From contig NW_020825329.1 in the NCBI RefSeq assembly GCF_003286085.1, positions 1,178,001 to 1,242,000 on the forward strand: 64,000 nucleotides of DNA, read 5' to 3'. The notes beneath the pieces are model-generated. The model saw nothing but the letters and a program-made list of their open reading frames with translations. It did not search any database and had not been told where the DNA came from. Positions 1-11,640 of the stretch are shown in pieces. The stretch's first letter is position 1. Every line of letters starts with the position of its first letter. The DNA comes from Drosophila persimilis (Eukaryota > Arthropoda > Insecta > Diptera > Drosophilidae). The translations under genes and the position numbers were made by a program.

Positions 1-1421
1 CCACCAGTTACTGGGGAAGGCACTGACACTGAGGAACTGTGCGTATGCAAGTCGCACGAGACTACCATACCGGTGAGCCCGTGGGATGGAGAACCAGAGT
101 AGTTATGTGGAGGAGGAGGAGAAATCATTGAGGGCAACTTATCGTAGGAGGAATACGGCGACTGTACTCCAGATAATCCAGATAATAAGAATGAGCTGCA
201 ATCGTTGTTGCTACAACCAGAAGAGCTGACATTACCACTACTTACAGTTCCTGTCTCTGCAGCGCTGCTGGATGAGTTGGTTGTGCCTTCTCCTCCACTT
301 CTACTTCCACCTCCCCCTCCTCCTCCTCCTCCTCCGGAGATGTGACCAGAGTAAGCGAACTTATCGGACATCGTCGATATGGGCGGAAGTGGTTGAATAG
401 GTGTCAGCGTGGCATACGACGTCGGACTAAAACCAGGCGGTGATATGCGATCATTGACAGATGTTAATGTTTGATATGAGCTGTGCTCCAATACAGGACT
501 GAGTAATTGACCGCGCCCACCAGAGTCTCGATCGTCGTCGTCGTCTTCATCCGCATCCCCTTCCACATCCTTGTCGTCCTCGTGAGACTGTACAATAACC
601 GATAAAACCTCGCTGTGAACGCTTCCATTGTGTCCTAGTGCCAGCTGAGCTGATCGATGGTGCATACTTTGATGTACTTGGCCATGAGTTTGATGATGCG
701 TTAAATGGCCATACTGATGCTGCTGTTCTAGAAGCTGCTGGTGTTGATGATGTTGGTTCAGTGTGACCTCTTCCTCCTCGCAGGCTAAGCCGTCTGACGA
801 AAGCTCATCCATTATTCCAACACCGACGTTCGAAACGTCTTCATCCATATTATGACGTTTACTGGCCTGAGACTGACTTCTAACATGACTGAAATCCTGA
901 TCTCGACGAACAATAAGAAGCTTGTGCTCCTGTTTGACAGATACCCCTTGGGACAGCACCGTATTCACTGAAGCTATTCCATCCAAGCTAATATCAGACC
1001 CAACAAAGTCCACTGGGCTACTGGCGATCATTCTCTCCTGCCGCTGTTGATGCTGGGTCTGGGTTTGGTGTTGACGCTGATGCTGGTGGTGGAGCAACGA
1101 CAATGGTAGTGGCAAATTCCTACCCTGAATCTGCAGCTGTTGAGGCACAATCTGATACGCTGTCTGCACATTACTGTGCGCGATTTCATCAATAACCATC
1201 ACAACAGAACTAGGCTCCTCCTCACCAGCCCCGTCCGCCGAGGACATCATTGATTGCATGGTCATGGCAAGAGCCTCACCGCTGACACCATGTAGACTGT
1301 GTGACTCGGATTCGGAGTCAGCTTCTTGGTGCTGGTTCTGGTGTCCAACGGTAATGAACTCATCGTCCACCAGTTCCTGGCTAAACGTCTGGGAATCCAT
1401 GATTTCATTAATTGATTCCAT
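1..1421 (-). CDS. onecut: onecut, N-terminal coding exon (partial)
   Basis: Onecut is a CUT-homeodomain transcription factor of neurons. The reading frame starts at the ATG at 1421 (MESINEIMDS) and stays open for 473 codons to the left edge, where the gene leaves the window. The visible part is the low-complexity N-terminal region: Gln/His-rich stretches (about codons 115-140 and 210-245), an acidic run (DEDDDDDRDSGG), a run of glycines, Ser-rich tracts, and Pro/Ser-rich blocks such as SPPGFSPTSY. The CUT domain and homeodomain would be in exons further left and cannot be seen. The call rests on my memory of the fly protein's start, its composition, and the fact that its neighbours are all dot-chromosome genes. 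Whether the bases just upstream of 1421 are 5' UTR or intron is not clear. An unrelated 97-codon frame on the other strand is a shadow. Confidence 0.85.
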   Translation of the reverse strand, partial: MESINEIMDSQTFSQELVDDEFITVGHQNQHQEADSESESHSLHGVSGEALAMTMQSMMSSADGAGEEEPSSVVMVIDEIAHSNVQTAYQIVPQQLQIQGRNLPLPLSLLHHQHQRQHQTQTQHQQRQERMIASSPVDFVGSDISLDGIASVNTVLSQGVSVKQEHKLLIVRRDQDFSHVRSQSQASKRHNMDEDVSNVGVGIMDELSSDGLACEEEEVTLNQHHQHQQLLEQQHQYGHLTHHQTHGQVHQSMHHRSAQLALGHNGSVHSEVLSVIVQSHEDDKDVEGDADEDDDDDRDSGGRGQLLSPVLEHSSYQTLTSVNDRISPPGFSPTSYATLTPIQPLPPISTMSDKFAYSGHISGGGGGGGGGGSRSGGEGTTNSSSSAAETGTVSSGNVSSSGCSNNDCSSFLLSGLSGVQSPYSSYDKLPSMISPPPPHNYSGSPSHGLTGMVVSCDLHTHSSSVSVPSPVTG

Positions 1422-3572
1422 TCCTTACAAAGTTTCGCAGGCCACAGCCACAGTTGTCAATAACAAAAGGTTGGAGATTCCACTTCAGTTATCATCAAAC
1501 TTTAACTGCAATAAACGAATAAACTACGTCAAACTGATGAGTACTGTATGAGTATTGTTATTGTATGTAATGGAAACAGGCAAAGATTCAGCTTTTGGTA
1601 TATTATGTAAGTATAATCGAGTTCATCTTAAAAGTATTGCTTTTCCTTTCTGAAGGCGGACTTACTTAAGTATATATGATTAATGCGCGGCAGGTATTAC
1701 TTTAATGTTCTCTCCTACATAGTATATATGTATAGTCGTATGCAGTAAAAGTGAATTTACATACATATACAGGAATATATATGTACATATATAAAATAAA
1801 TATTTTTACATATAGCTTTTGAGTTTACTCTAAATGTTTGTGGTATGCTGGGGGTCTGTATTTATTTCTTATTTTTTGTTAGCCATGAGTTCCGTTCCGT
1901 TTCTTCATTGTTTTTGTCGCTTTTCACGTTGCCATCGCCGCCAACCCTTAAGGGTTGCTTCGACCTAGCTATACGCTATACATACATGCATGTGCACATG
2001 TATTGTATACATACATACATATTTACACATATATATACTCGTGTGTAGTTGTGGGGGGTTGGGGTTGCTTGCACTTTGGAATTATTTGTCACCTTTTGAT
2101 GGGCTGTATCTCTTTTAAGAGTCTTAACTTTCGTAAGTTCACAAACTTGAATCTCCACCTGATTTTATATTGTTTATACAATTTACCTTAAATGGCTGCT
2201 AAGTCAAAAACTACATCATCATGAGAGCCGCGAGTTTCGCCCCACTTTGTGCAACTCGATACATTTCTAAAACGTACACAGGTACACAAATATTTCCGGA
2301 TTGGATAATTTTCTGGACTTTTTACACATCAGAAAAGCTGTAATTAAATTCCGAATGCTGTTTATTTGATAAACTTTTCCTGATCTGATTAACGTTTCCA
2401 AATCGATGGAGAATTATAATTAGAGCATTTCTTATAACGAAACCTTCAGTTGGAAAATTCTCTACGCATGTAGGTGTACGAGTGTATGCATGAGTGTACA
2501 TGCACACACATGTGGGTGTTATTTTGTAAAACTTTGTTATGTGACGACCGCCGCGTTCCATGAAGTTTCGGCTACTGAGCAGCCACAACACGCCACCCCT
2601 CGCGATAAGGGTTGCGTTGCCGTTTTGAAAACCATAGAGAGCTCGCTCTCTCTCAAAAGCCCGACTACCAGCTGTGGCTCGGAAGGAGAGCAATAGGGTC
2701 GGGTAGGGCCCAAGGGATGAAATCTCGACGAGGCACAGTGTGTGAAATTACCAATCTAGTAGGAAAAAGTCTACAGCTCCTAAATTATTTAATATAACAT
2801 AAATCGATTCTTATAGAAACATTTATAACAGATTATAACATTTTTTAATCAAAAGGTATTTTTTTAAAATTCATAGTTTAAAAATATACTTTAATTAAAA
2901 AAATAATAATAATAATTAGCATGCGCATTGCGCACTGCCGTTTCCGTCATAGCCACGTCCTGCTCATACAGACCATCTTTTGTACTACCATCAAAAATGC
3001 CAGCTGGCGCTGTATACTTTTGGGAGCGCAGATGCAAGACGTATCACACTAGAAAGATTGCTGCTGTGGAACTTGGAAGCATTCTGAATTACATAATTAA
3101 TTTACACATGGTCATATTGGTATTAACACAATAACGTTTTTTGTTTTAATTTATGAATTTTAAGAATAAATATCATACATATCATATATAATTTTAAAAC
3201 TTGAACAATGCACCTGCCTGATTTGTTTATATGATGGTTGTTAAGGTACTCTAAGTAGTTGTTAATTTAGTAATAATTTAAGCTTAAGCTGTATGATTAA
3301 ATGCCCATCAGTTGCTATCTTACGTGCTTGCGAGAAGCATACATACATAGATTGGAAAGTGCATTTTCTGTTAACTTTTTTATGCATTTAGAATGCAGCT
3401 TTCTGAGAACATACATATATTTTTTGGCTATCTACGTCTTCAAGCAATTAAATTACGATGCTATTAATTAGAGTCCCCTCTCTCCAGTGCTATATTGTAT
3501 TTTAAATACTCGTACCACTGCCGTTTGCAAGAGCAGATTTTCCACCTCTTCTTAAATATGCAAGGGGGTCAA
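1422..3572. other. Intergenic region between onecut and the rapsyn-like gene
   Basis: AT-rich DNA with short CATA/TATG microsatellite tracts (for example near 1740-1800, 1975-2040 and 3380-3420). It probably holds the onecut 5' untranslated or promoter sequence on its left and the 3' flank of the rapsyn-like gene on its right. I see no credible coding frame, RNA gene or transposon; the open frames here are short and lack codon character. Confidence 0.5.
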
Positions 3573-6500
3573 TTAGACAGACGATGTGGCGTTTCTTTCG
3601 CTATCGATGGTCAAGCTGGATGCGCGCAAGGACGCCAGTGAGAGATTGCTGTGATACAAAGCCTTCGGGGACAACAGCGTCGTATTTTGAATAGCTGGCA
3701 TCGTTTTGTTGATATTGCAAAATACAGAAGACTCATTAACTGAACGCGACTGTGCTGACAGAGCTTCAGATTTCATCGCCAAGAGCCCATCGACAGAAAG
3801 AGCATTAGCATTCAATGTGACCGTAATGGCGCTGCCTCCATCAGTGCTTTCATTCTCGCCCGCTACAGGCCCACCACCGCAAAGATGCAAGCGAGAATTC
3901 AACAACTTGTTGCAGGCCGGGCATGATCGTGCTGGTCCGTTTTTGTCTCGCCGTCGCATTATTTCGTGTGCGCATCTGGAATAAGTGCAAATATAATTAC
4001 CAAGTATGGTTATATTCTTTAGCTGTATATAGCTTTCAATTTATTTTAGCGATCAACCTTTTACCTACCTCGCATGGAGAATGTGTGCACAGGGTAGGGC
4101 TTCTAGATTGCCCGGCTGTAAGCCGAATAATTCCCCACAAGCACCACAATTTAGGCCTAATGCAGCATCTGTCTGATTTGCCAGGCGGAAGTGAGTGTTA
4201 TATTGATCCTCGTCGCCCAACGCGCGGTATATTAAAGCTAGTCGACAACGAATCTTGCGCACCAGAAGCTGTAATACAGATATAATATACGCATAAATAT
4301 TATTAAAACTTTCTGGATCTAATATTGATAATCACTTTGGCACCAATAGAGCTGGCAACCTCAAGTAGACGTGTGTTAAATTCCAAAGGCCTGCAGTTGC
4401 AAATCTTGTTCTGAAGACGTAAAGTTTCCAGGCACCGGGCAGCCCCGTCCATCGCCTCCATTTGAGCCATGCGATCCCCTAAACTTGCTGATGTACCCAT
4501 TGCTTGCTCATATTGTCGGAACGCCCGCTGATGTAATATTTTTCGATCGGTCAATATAAAAAAGAAGGAATAAGTTAAATATGTATAAGATTTTTCTTAA
4601 TAAGTAATTTTAATCATACTGAACGTGTATACTCGTAGGAAAAATCAGGTTGTTATTGTTTCCGAGCTTTCCGAGCGGAATATGTACAAATGGTTTTACT
4701 ATTCGTAAATTTGAATCGAATCTGATGACTACTAAAGATTTTTTGGCTTTAAGTTGATACAAGCAAATAAACTTGAGCTGCTCTTAGATTTCGATGTGCA
4801 TGAACTCTATGGATTTTACATATGCGTTAACCTAATACTTGTATTTTATAAATTATACAAAATTATTAATAATATGAATTATGCTTGAATATTTGTGTGT
4901 GAAACTACATTTTCTATAGTTCGCGATAATCTCCAAAATAAAAAAGTACAAAAGACAGAGGGGAAAATTGAGTTGCATATAGGCCATGCACATTTTTTGT
5001 ACAAACATCAATATCCATTTTCTTTCGGTATATATCCCCCATAACACGGACACTTCTTGTGTATGTGGCCTGATCTCCGGAAATAAGCGACAGTTTAGTT
5101 GCCTCCTAAAAGAAATTATATTTATCAAAACTTGTCGACTAAATTTTTAGAAAAACCTTCAGTTACCTTACAGTAGTCCTGCGCATCCCCCAGCTCGCCC
5201 TGCTTTCGCAAGGAGGCTGCCATGCGCAGCAAAGCGGCTCTATGATGACAGGAATTCAGGTCCCCCAGTTGTAGGGATCGCGACAAATCGTATGCTTTGG
5301 ATGCGTAGGTGGCACTTTTATTATTATCCTGTAGTCGGCCGAAAAGTTCGGAGAGTGCCACGTATACTTGCAACTCCAACGAAGGATCGCCAATGGCTAT
5401 AGCTATCTTATGAGCCCCCTGCAGGCCCTCCAATGCTCTAGAAAATCCGCCCATTTCAAGGTAAACTCGTGCCACTGTCAAATGGACCAGTCCACTGCGG
5501 CATTTTGTTCCGCACTCGTTATAGAGCGAGTGACGAGCGTAACTCAAAGCTCGCTCGAGACCACCTAGACTAGCATGTGCTCGACTGAGGTTTAGATACG
5601 TCTCTGCACGCATGTTTGGAGAGTCGAGTTCCTCTGATATGCTAAAAAATAAAATGACAGGTTAAACTTGATAAGACTATGAATGACTTTTGCCCAGACT
5701 ATTACTACAACATGAAAATGTGGTAAAATCAATACAAGCAAGAGTTCAAGACTAGCTTTAAGATTAATGCTATATGTCAGCTATATACGGAGTCCTGTAA
5801 TTCTGATTCATATTTCTTGGTGAGTTATGTATGCTTGAGCATTAAAAATTAATTTCTTGAAAGCCTTAATTTGCATCTTTATTGTGGTACATGTACGCGC
5901 TTGAATGCTTGGAAGTCGAAATTTAGGACTAAGTTTTGTGATTACTAGTAATATTTTGTAATAAATGTATACTAAATAATATCATTCAAATTTTCTTTTC
6001 TTCTTCTTGATTATTACGATGTATTGATTATTATAATGTACATAAATACATATGTATATATGTAGATATCTGGAAGATCGGAGCTGCGAAGATTTGATAT
6101 ATGTATATACCTGTTATAGTCATTGTGTAAACATTTTACATTTGTTTCTTAAGAAATCTTCCTTCTGCATTTTATGCTGACATTTTAAAGCACATTTAAA
6201 AAATTTCTGAGCAAAAAGCAACAACTAAATACTATAGCCAATTTCATTTTATAGCACATTCGGGAAAGGTAGGCCATTTTACTCACCCAAGCTGTTGATG
6301 ACCGAACTCAATAGCTTCACGAAACTTTCCCCAATCCATATGTGCCTGATACAAATAACCCAATAGCTGGAAGCAGTCCTCGCGACGACACGTGCCTTTT
6401 AATGCACTACGCCAGGTGCGTACTGCAGCTGTTTGATTGTTTTGCTCATAAAGCCGAAGACCGCGCTCAATCTGTGAACAAATCCAATCAGTGAATTGCC

Positions 6501-6995
6501 ATATATTGTATTAATACGTTCCTATATCGTGTGTTGTAAACGTACGATAGGGAAATATTCACCTTTCGTTTTGCAATGTACTGTCGAAGGCTTCGTTGGC
6601 AAGCCAAAAAACAGCTGATTACAGAACCAGAACGTAATAATCCTTGGCCAGTCCAGAGAGAACGCGAACCTGCATCAGGGCTTGAGCCATAGCCCGCAAC
6701 TCTCGAATAGCTCTCATCTAACTGACATAAATCTGCAATCAAATATCATCATGTCGAGGTATGTGTGCATATTTATACATATATTTAATTTATGTACAAA
6801 ATTTTAAGGACAAACCATTTGAGTTTCCTAACAAGTATCGCGATCCATCAGGTGACGCTAGTAAGTGAGTTGCAGATAGATTTTGGCTTTGAGGAATGCT
6901 AAAATTAAACCGAATTAGCTCCAACATACATATTTAAGCAATATTTGCTGAATATACCTAAGCAGATCCTTGGACGCAATGCTCTCCCATGACAT
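3573..6995 (-). CDS. CG1909: Rapsyn-like TPR/RING-H2 scaffold protein (fly CG1909 orthologue)
   Basis: Rapsyn clusters acetylcholine receptors under the synaptic membrane. Nine exons join in frame to about 614 aa: 6958-6995, 6816-6898, 6563-6732, 6287-6471, 5167-5641, 5007-5105, 4336-4527, 4069-4268 and 3573-3975. The middle exons encode tandem TPR-type helices (IERGLRLYEQNN, then AETYLNLSRAHASLGG, then RAFRQYEQAM), colinear with vertebrate rapsyn. The last two exons form a RING-H2 zinc site: CGACGELF, then LPCAHILHARCAH, then CPACNK. This is split by an intron after the Arg codon. A 100-residue Ser/Ala/Asn-rich tail follows, which vertebrate rapsyn lacks. The splice between 5007 and 4527 uses a weak GTTTGT donor. 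The three 5' exons (about 96 codons before the region shared with vertebrates) are less certain; the ATG at 6995 was chosen because the frame stays open through all joins. Confidence 0.82.
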
Positions 6996-7719
6996 GACAG
7001 GCTTTTTAATTATTTTGTAATTGTGATAGCCCTTTAAAGAGTACCCCAATTGTGTCAAATCTTTGGCAAGATATAACTTTATTAATGAGATAATAGTACA
7101 CGCCTTACATCAAGATGAGCGTTTTAGAATTGTATGTACATACCTAAACACGTCACACTTGACCTATTAGAGCGTTGCACAGCTTCAATTTGAGTGACCT
7201 TGCACGAGCTTCCCGTACACTACACACCTGCAATCCTGTATTCGTACGTGCATATGTATGTAAGCTACCTGCCCTGCACGTCTATTATAGTAACGTAGCA
7301 CTAATACTTCTTACATTACATGCAAAATGTATTTAATTTGCAAATTTTTGTTCATCTGTTTTTTAACATGTTTTGTACATTTAACTTGTTTTCCCTAGCT
7401 TTGATTTAATTTTGAGCCTATCTACGTAGACGGTAGTGAAAATCGAGACTGACAAAAACAGAACTTGGGTGGTGGTTTTCTCTCTTTGCTTTGAGGCTGC
7501 GCGGTCCATACAAATATATTGTCGTTCAGGTTGCGAATGGGTCAAGAACGGAACTAGTTTCGCTCAGCTGCACTCTCAGCAAGTGTTTCTCCGAAATACA
7601 ACTAGGGCCTGTCTAACTATGTAATACCCTTTAGTTAATATAATATGCTGCTTCATAAATTGGCTCCAACAGTACTTTAATTATTCTTAATGTCCCAATT
7701 TATTATAATCACACTTATA
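6996..7719. other. 5' flank of the rapsyn-like gene
   Basis: AT-rich sequence upstream of the proposed start at 6995, likely holding the promoter and untranslated leader of the minus-strand rapsyn-like gene. No clear TATA box, DRE or other core element was picked out by eye. A 62-codon open frame near 7436 looks like chance. Confidence 0.4.
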
Positions 7720-8797
7720 ACGAGGGGGAACGTTGTGAGTTGCTGCGGAGACCGCAACTCTACATTTATACCCGATACTAGGTCAGTATGGCTCTCCTCC
7801 GGCAGAAGCCACGAATATTAAACGACACGACAAAGAGTGCGTGCGAGAGAGACAGAAAATCAGTCTGAGCGTGACGTCGGGCGCTGCGTAGCCACTTCAA
7901 ATTGATTTGTTCCTTTTGGTTACAAAAATGATCCGATCTGATCCAGATTCAGCAATCTGATAGATGTGGTCATTATCTATTATTCTGCGTTTTTAGTTTT
8001 CTCGAAACTGCAATATTGTGGATGCAACAGATTTTCGTCCTTTGTGGGGTCGGAAGGGGGTGGGGCGAAATTTTGAATCTAACAGGAGTGCGGATACCAA
8101 AATTTGGTTACTGTAGCGTTAATAGTCTCTGAGATTTGTGGATGACCCAGATTTTTGTCCTTTGCGGGGGCGGAAGGGGGTGTGGCGAAATTTTGACACA
8201 AAACGGTCAATGCCGATATCACAGGAGTGTGGATGCCAAATTTGGTTGCTCTGGCTCTTATAGGTTCTGAGATCCTTGAACTCATATTTTGCAATTGACA
8301 AAACCGACCATTAAACCTGTGTGTTAGAGAGAGACAGAGCGAGAAAGAATGAAATTGTTTTCTTGATTCTGGCCATAATAATTATACGATCTGGTTCAGA
8401 TTTTGCACTCTAGAAGATATAGTCTTCTTCTACGATTCTGCGTTTTTAGTTTTCTCGTATCGTCGAAATTGTGGATGCCACAGATTTTCGCCCTTTGTGG
8501 GGCGGAAGTGGGCGGGGCAATGTTTTGAAATATTCTTGTAGCAGTGACATATCACAGTCTGGATCCAAAACATCGTTGCTCTAGCTCTTATAGTCTTTGA
8601 GCATTAGGAGCTGAAGGGGACGGACAGACGGACGGACGGCCAGACAGACATGGCTCAATCGACTCGGCTACTGATGCTGATCAAGAATATATATACTTTA
8701 TGGGGTCGGAAATGATTCCTTCTGGACGTTACACACATCCCCTTTTACCACAAATCTAATAAACCCCAATACTCATTTTGAGTATCGGGTATAAAAA
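7720..8797 (+). mobile_element. DINE-1/INE-1-like non-autonomous Helentron, copy A (near full length)
   Basis: About 1.08-kb repeat found many times in the window. It opens with a GC-rich hairpin (GAGTTGC, loop, GCAACTC) followed by ATACCCGATACT. It carries three internal modules containing GATTTTCGTCCTTTG and GGGGCGGAAG, then a GACGGACA microsatellite core and the block CTTTATGGGGTCGGAA. It ends in a palindrome (ACTCATTTTGAGT inside ATACCC arms) followed by TATAAAAAT. The short-tandem-repeat core, terminal hairpin and lack of coding capacity are the known hallmarks of DINE-1 elements, which are non-autonomous Helentron relatives. It lies upstream of the rapsyn-like gene. Confidence 0.8.
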
Positions 8798-8899
8798 TCC
8801 CACTTTTGTTCATGGCATTAAAACTACTTTTTCTGATCGACTTCTGGCTCCAAAATTATGTAATGAATTATGATTTGGTACAGGGATATATTAGTGTTG

Positions 8900-9440
8900 T
8901 GTAGATGTGTGTAAGAAGGACAAGTTTTCGACCCCATACAAAAAATAAATATATATATTCTTTATAGCCGAATCCGATATACCTACATATTTCTGCCTGT
9001 CCGCCCTCTTGTTTGTAGCATACTTCGCAGAGATTATAAGAGCAATCAAAATTATTGTGAAGAGAAACCCCTGTGATATCATACTAAAACAAGTGTCTTT
9101 TAAAATTGTGCCATGAAAAATGATCATTTCTATAAGAATGCCAGGTCTGGATCAAATCGGGTTATTATTATAGCCAGAATGAACAAATCAATTTTCAGTG
9201 GCTTCCATGCGCTTACTCTCTCTATATTTCTCTCTCTCTCTCTCACACACACTCTTCCTCGTTGGAGCGAGCTGAAAAATGGAAACGAAATATATAAATA
9301 TATAAAATATTCTAAAATTAAAAGAAAGAAAGAGGATAAACGGAGTGCAAAAATTAGTATTATAACTAGCAGTCGGGGTTCCTCTCCATGTTTTTCTCGT
9401 CTTTTCTCTCGTTGGCTGTTCTACTAAAATTCCCCGTCCC
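8900..9440 (-). mobile_element. Old, highly diverged DINE-1-like relic
   Basis: Weak but ordered similarity to the minus strand of the full copies. It shows GACCCCATA then TATATATATTCTT then TAGCCGA near 8930-8975, ATTATAAGAGCAATCAAA near 9035, and TTATTATAGCCAGAATGAA followed by CAATTTTCAGTGGC near 9165-9205. The order matches copy E (31179-32283). A (CT)n tract at 9222-9243 sits where young copies read CTGTCTCTCTCGC. Boundaries are approximate. Confidence 0.55.
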
Positions 9441-10513
9441 CGGCTACATAAATAGGACTACAAAAAGTATGTAAATATATGTATACTATCGGGTAAACTA
9501 TAAGTTTTATCTTTTTTTAATGTGTTTTAGAGTTCATGAACTATCCTAACTTTAAATATTGGAATTGCTTGTTGTTAACAGAATTGGATTCTAAATTTGT
9601 ATAACCATACAAATCCATATCAGATACCGTGTGGAAGATTGACTGATCAGATTAAATGAAGCTTCAATGAGCAATATGGTAAATTTGGTTAGTTTGCATT
9701 TTTTTTAAAAAATGTATATCTATTTTTTGCATTTATTCTAAGTTGATGACACTGACTGTAGTTTAAACAAAAAGAGGCCAAAACGGGCAAATAGGGATGA
9801 TGTTGTATTATATACTATAATTAATAGCTTGTTACTTTAATCTTTCGTATGTGTGTACAAGTATATGTACATATGTTGAAAAGTTTTCTCTAATAGAACA
9901 CACATTTGTGGGTTCGCCAGTGGCGCAAACACTGGCTGAACTAGTCTAAGAACGTGAAGCAAAATGACGTTCGACCTTGCTATCGACGTAGTTTGTCCAG
10001 TAAATTGTCGAAAATCTTGGTGGCTTTCATACAGAACGGTCCAGTCTGTCTTCAGATATGAGCGAAAGGGTTCGGGCTAACAACAATATGCTCGGATCCG
10101 ATACACAGCACAGATGACTTGAGACAGTGATAGGTCAAGGTTTTAGGGACGTTTACTAAGAAATATCGTATGTTCTTTATCTGATAGCGAGTAAACAACA
10201 GCTTTTATAGCGGACGGTGGAATATACGAAAAAGATAGAAAAGTAGGAATCATTCTTACACAAAGGAATTTTACGTTGGAGCGAGAAGCTTCCTGACGTT
10301 TCTGATACGTACCACTTGTATTGACATTTTGCAAAACTAGAAAGGTGCACTCTCATCCTAAAGTAACTAAGATTTTTTCTTCAAGATTGCATTGTTACAT
10401 CCGGGAAGCCTGTTGTGGGATTTTCAACGTCCAGTGACCTTAGGCTAACTTTTTATTTACTCGTAGCTGCCTGCCACCAAAGCTTTGCGCCGCAGGCACA
10501 GTCGCAAAAAAAA
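9441..10513. other. Intergenic spacer between two DINE-1 copies
   Basis: AT-rich, non-coding. No gene, RNA or clear repeat was recognised. The 63-codon minus-strand frame at 10143-10334 has no recognisable feature. Confidence 0.4.
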
Positions 10514-11640
10514 ACGAGGGGGAACGTTGTGAGTTGCTGCGGACACCGCAACTCTACGGTTATACCCGATACTAAGTCAGTATGGCTCTCCTCCGGCAGA
10601 CGCCGCTAATATTTAATGACACGACAAAGAGTGCGTGCGAGAGAGACAGAAAATCAGTCTGAGCGTGACGTCGGGCGCTGCGTAGCCAGTGCAAATTGAT
10701 TTGCTCCTTTTGGCTATGAAAATGATCTGATCTGATCCAGATTCAGCAACCTGATAGATATGGTTATTATCTATGATTCTGCGTTTTTAGTTTTCTCAAA
10801 TCTGCAATATTGTGGATGCAACAGATTTTCGTCCTTTGTGGGGGCGGATGGGGGTGGGGCGAAATTCTGAGATATACGTTTTATAGTGACATCTAACAGA
10901 AGTGCGGATACCAAATTTGGTTACTCTAGCCTTAATAGTCTCTGAGATTTGTGGTTGCCTCAGATTTTCGTCCTTTGCGGGGGCGGAAGGGGGTGTGGCG
11001 AAATTTGGACAGGAAACGGTCAAGGTCCGATATCACAGGAGTGTGGATACCAAATTTGGTTGCTCTGGCTTTTATAGGTTCTGAGATCCTTGAACTCATA
11101 TTTTGCAATTGGCAAAACCGACCATGAAACCTGTGTGTTAGAGTGAGACAGAGCGAGAAAGAGTGAAATTGTTTTCGTGATTCTGGCTGTAATAATTATA
11201 CGATCTGGTTCAGATTTTGCACTCTAGAAGATATAGTCATCTTCTACGATTCTGCGTTTTTAGTTTTCTCGTATCGTCAAAATTGTGGATGCCACAGATT
11301 TTCGCCCTTTGTGGGGGCGGAAGTGGGCGGGGCAAAGTTTTGAAATATTTTTGGAGCAGTGACATATCACAGAAGTCTGGATCCAAAACATCGTTGCTCT
11401 AGCTCTTATAGTCTTTGAGCATTAGGCGCTGAAGGGGACGGACAGACGGACAGACGGACAGACGGACGGACGGACAGACGGACAGACAGACATGGCTCAA
11501 TCGACTCGGCTATTGATGCTGATCAAGAATATATATACTTTATGGGGTCGGAAACGATTCCTTCTGGACGTTACACACATCCACTTTTACCACAAATCTA
11601 ATATACCCCAATACTCATTTTGAGTATCGGGTATAAAAAT
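10514..11640 (+). mobile_element. DINE-1/INE-1-like non-autonomous Helentron, copy B (near full length)
   Basis: Same structure and order as copy A, with a longer GACGGACA microsatellite (about 11439-11488). It ends in the same palindrome and TATAAAAAT tail at about 11640. It starts after a run of A (10506-10514). By eye it is very similar to copy A, suggesting fairly recent spread. Confidence 0.82.

Noticed and set aside
3706-4285. Plus-strand open frames over the rapsyn-like gene
   Set aside because: They overlap the RING and TPR exons, whose splice sites and zinc ligands support the minus strand.
8620-8645. GACGGACA-type tandem repeats considered as a CRISPR-like or satellite array
   Set aside because: They are the internal microsatellite core of DINE-1 and occur at the same place in every copy.
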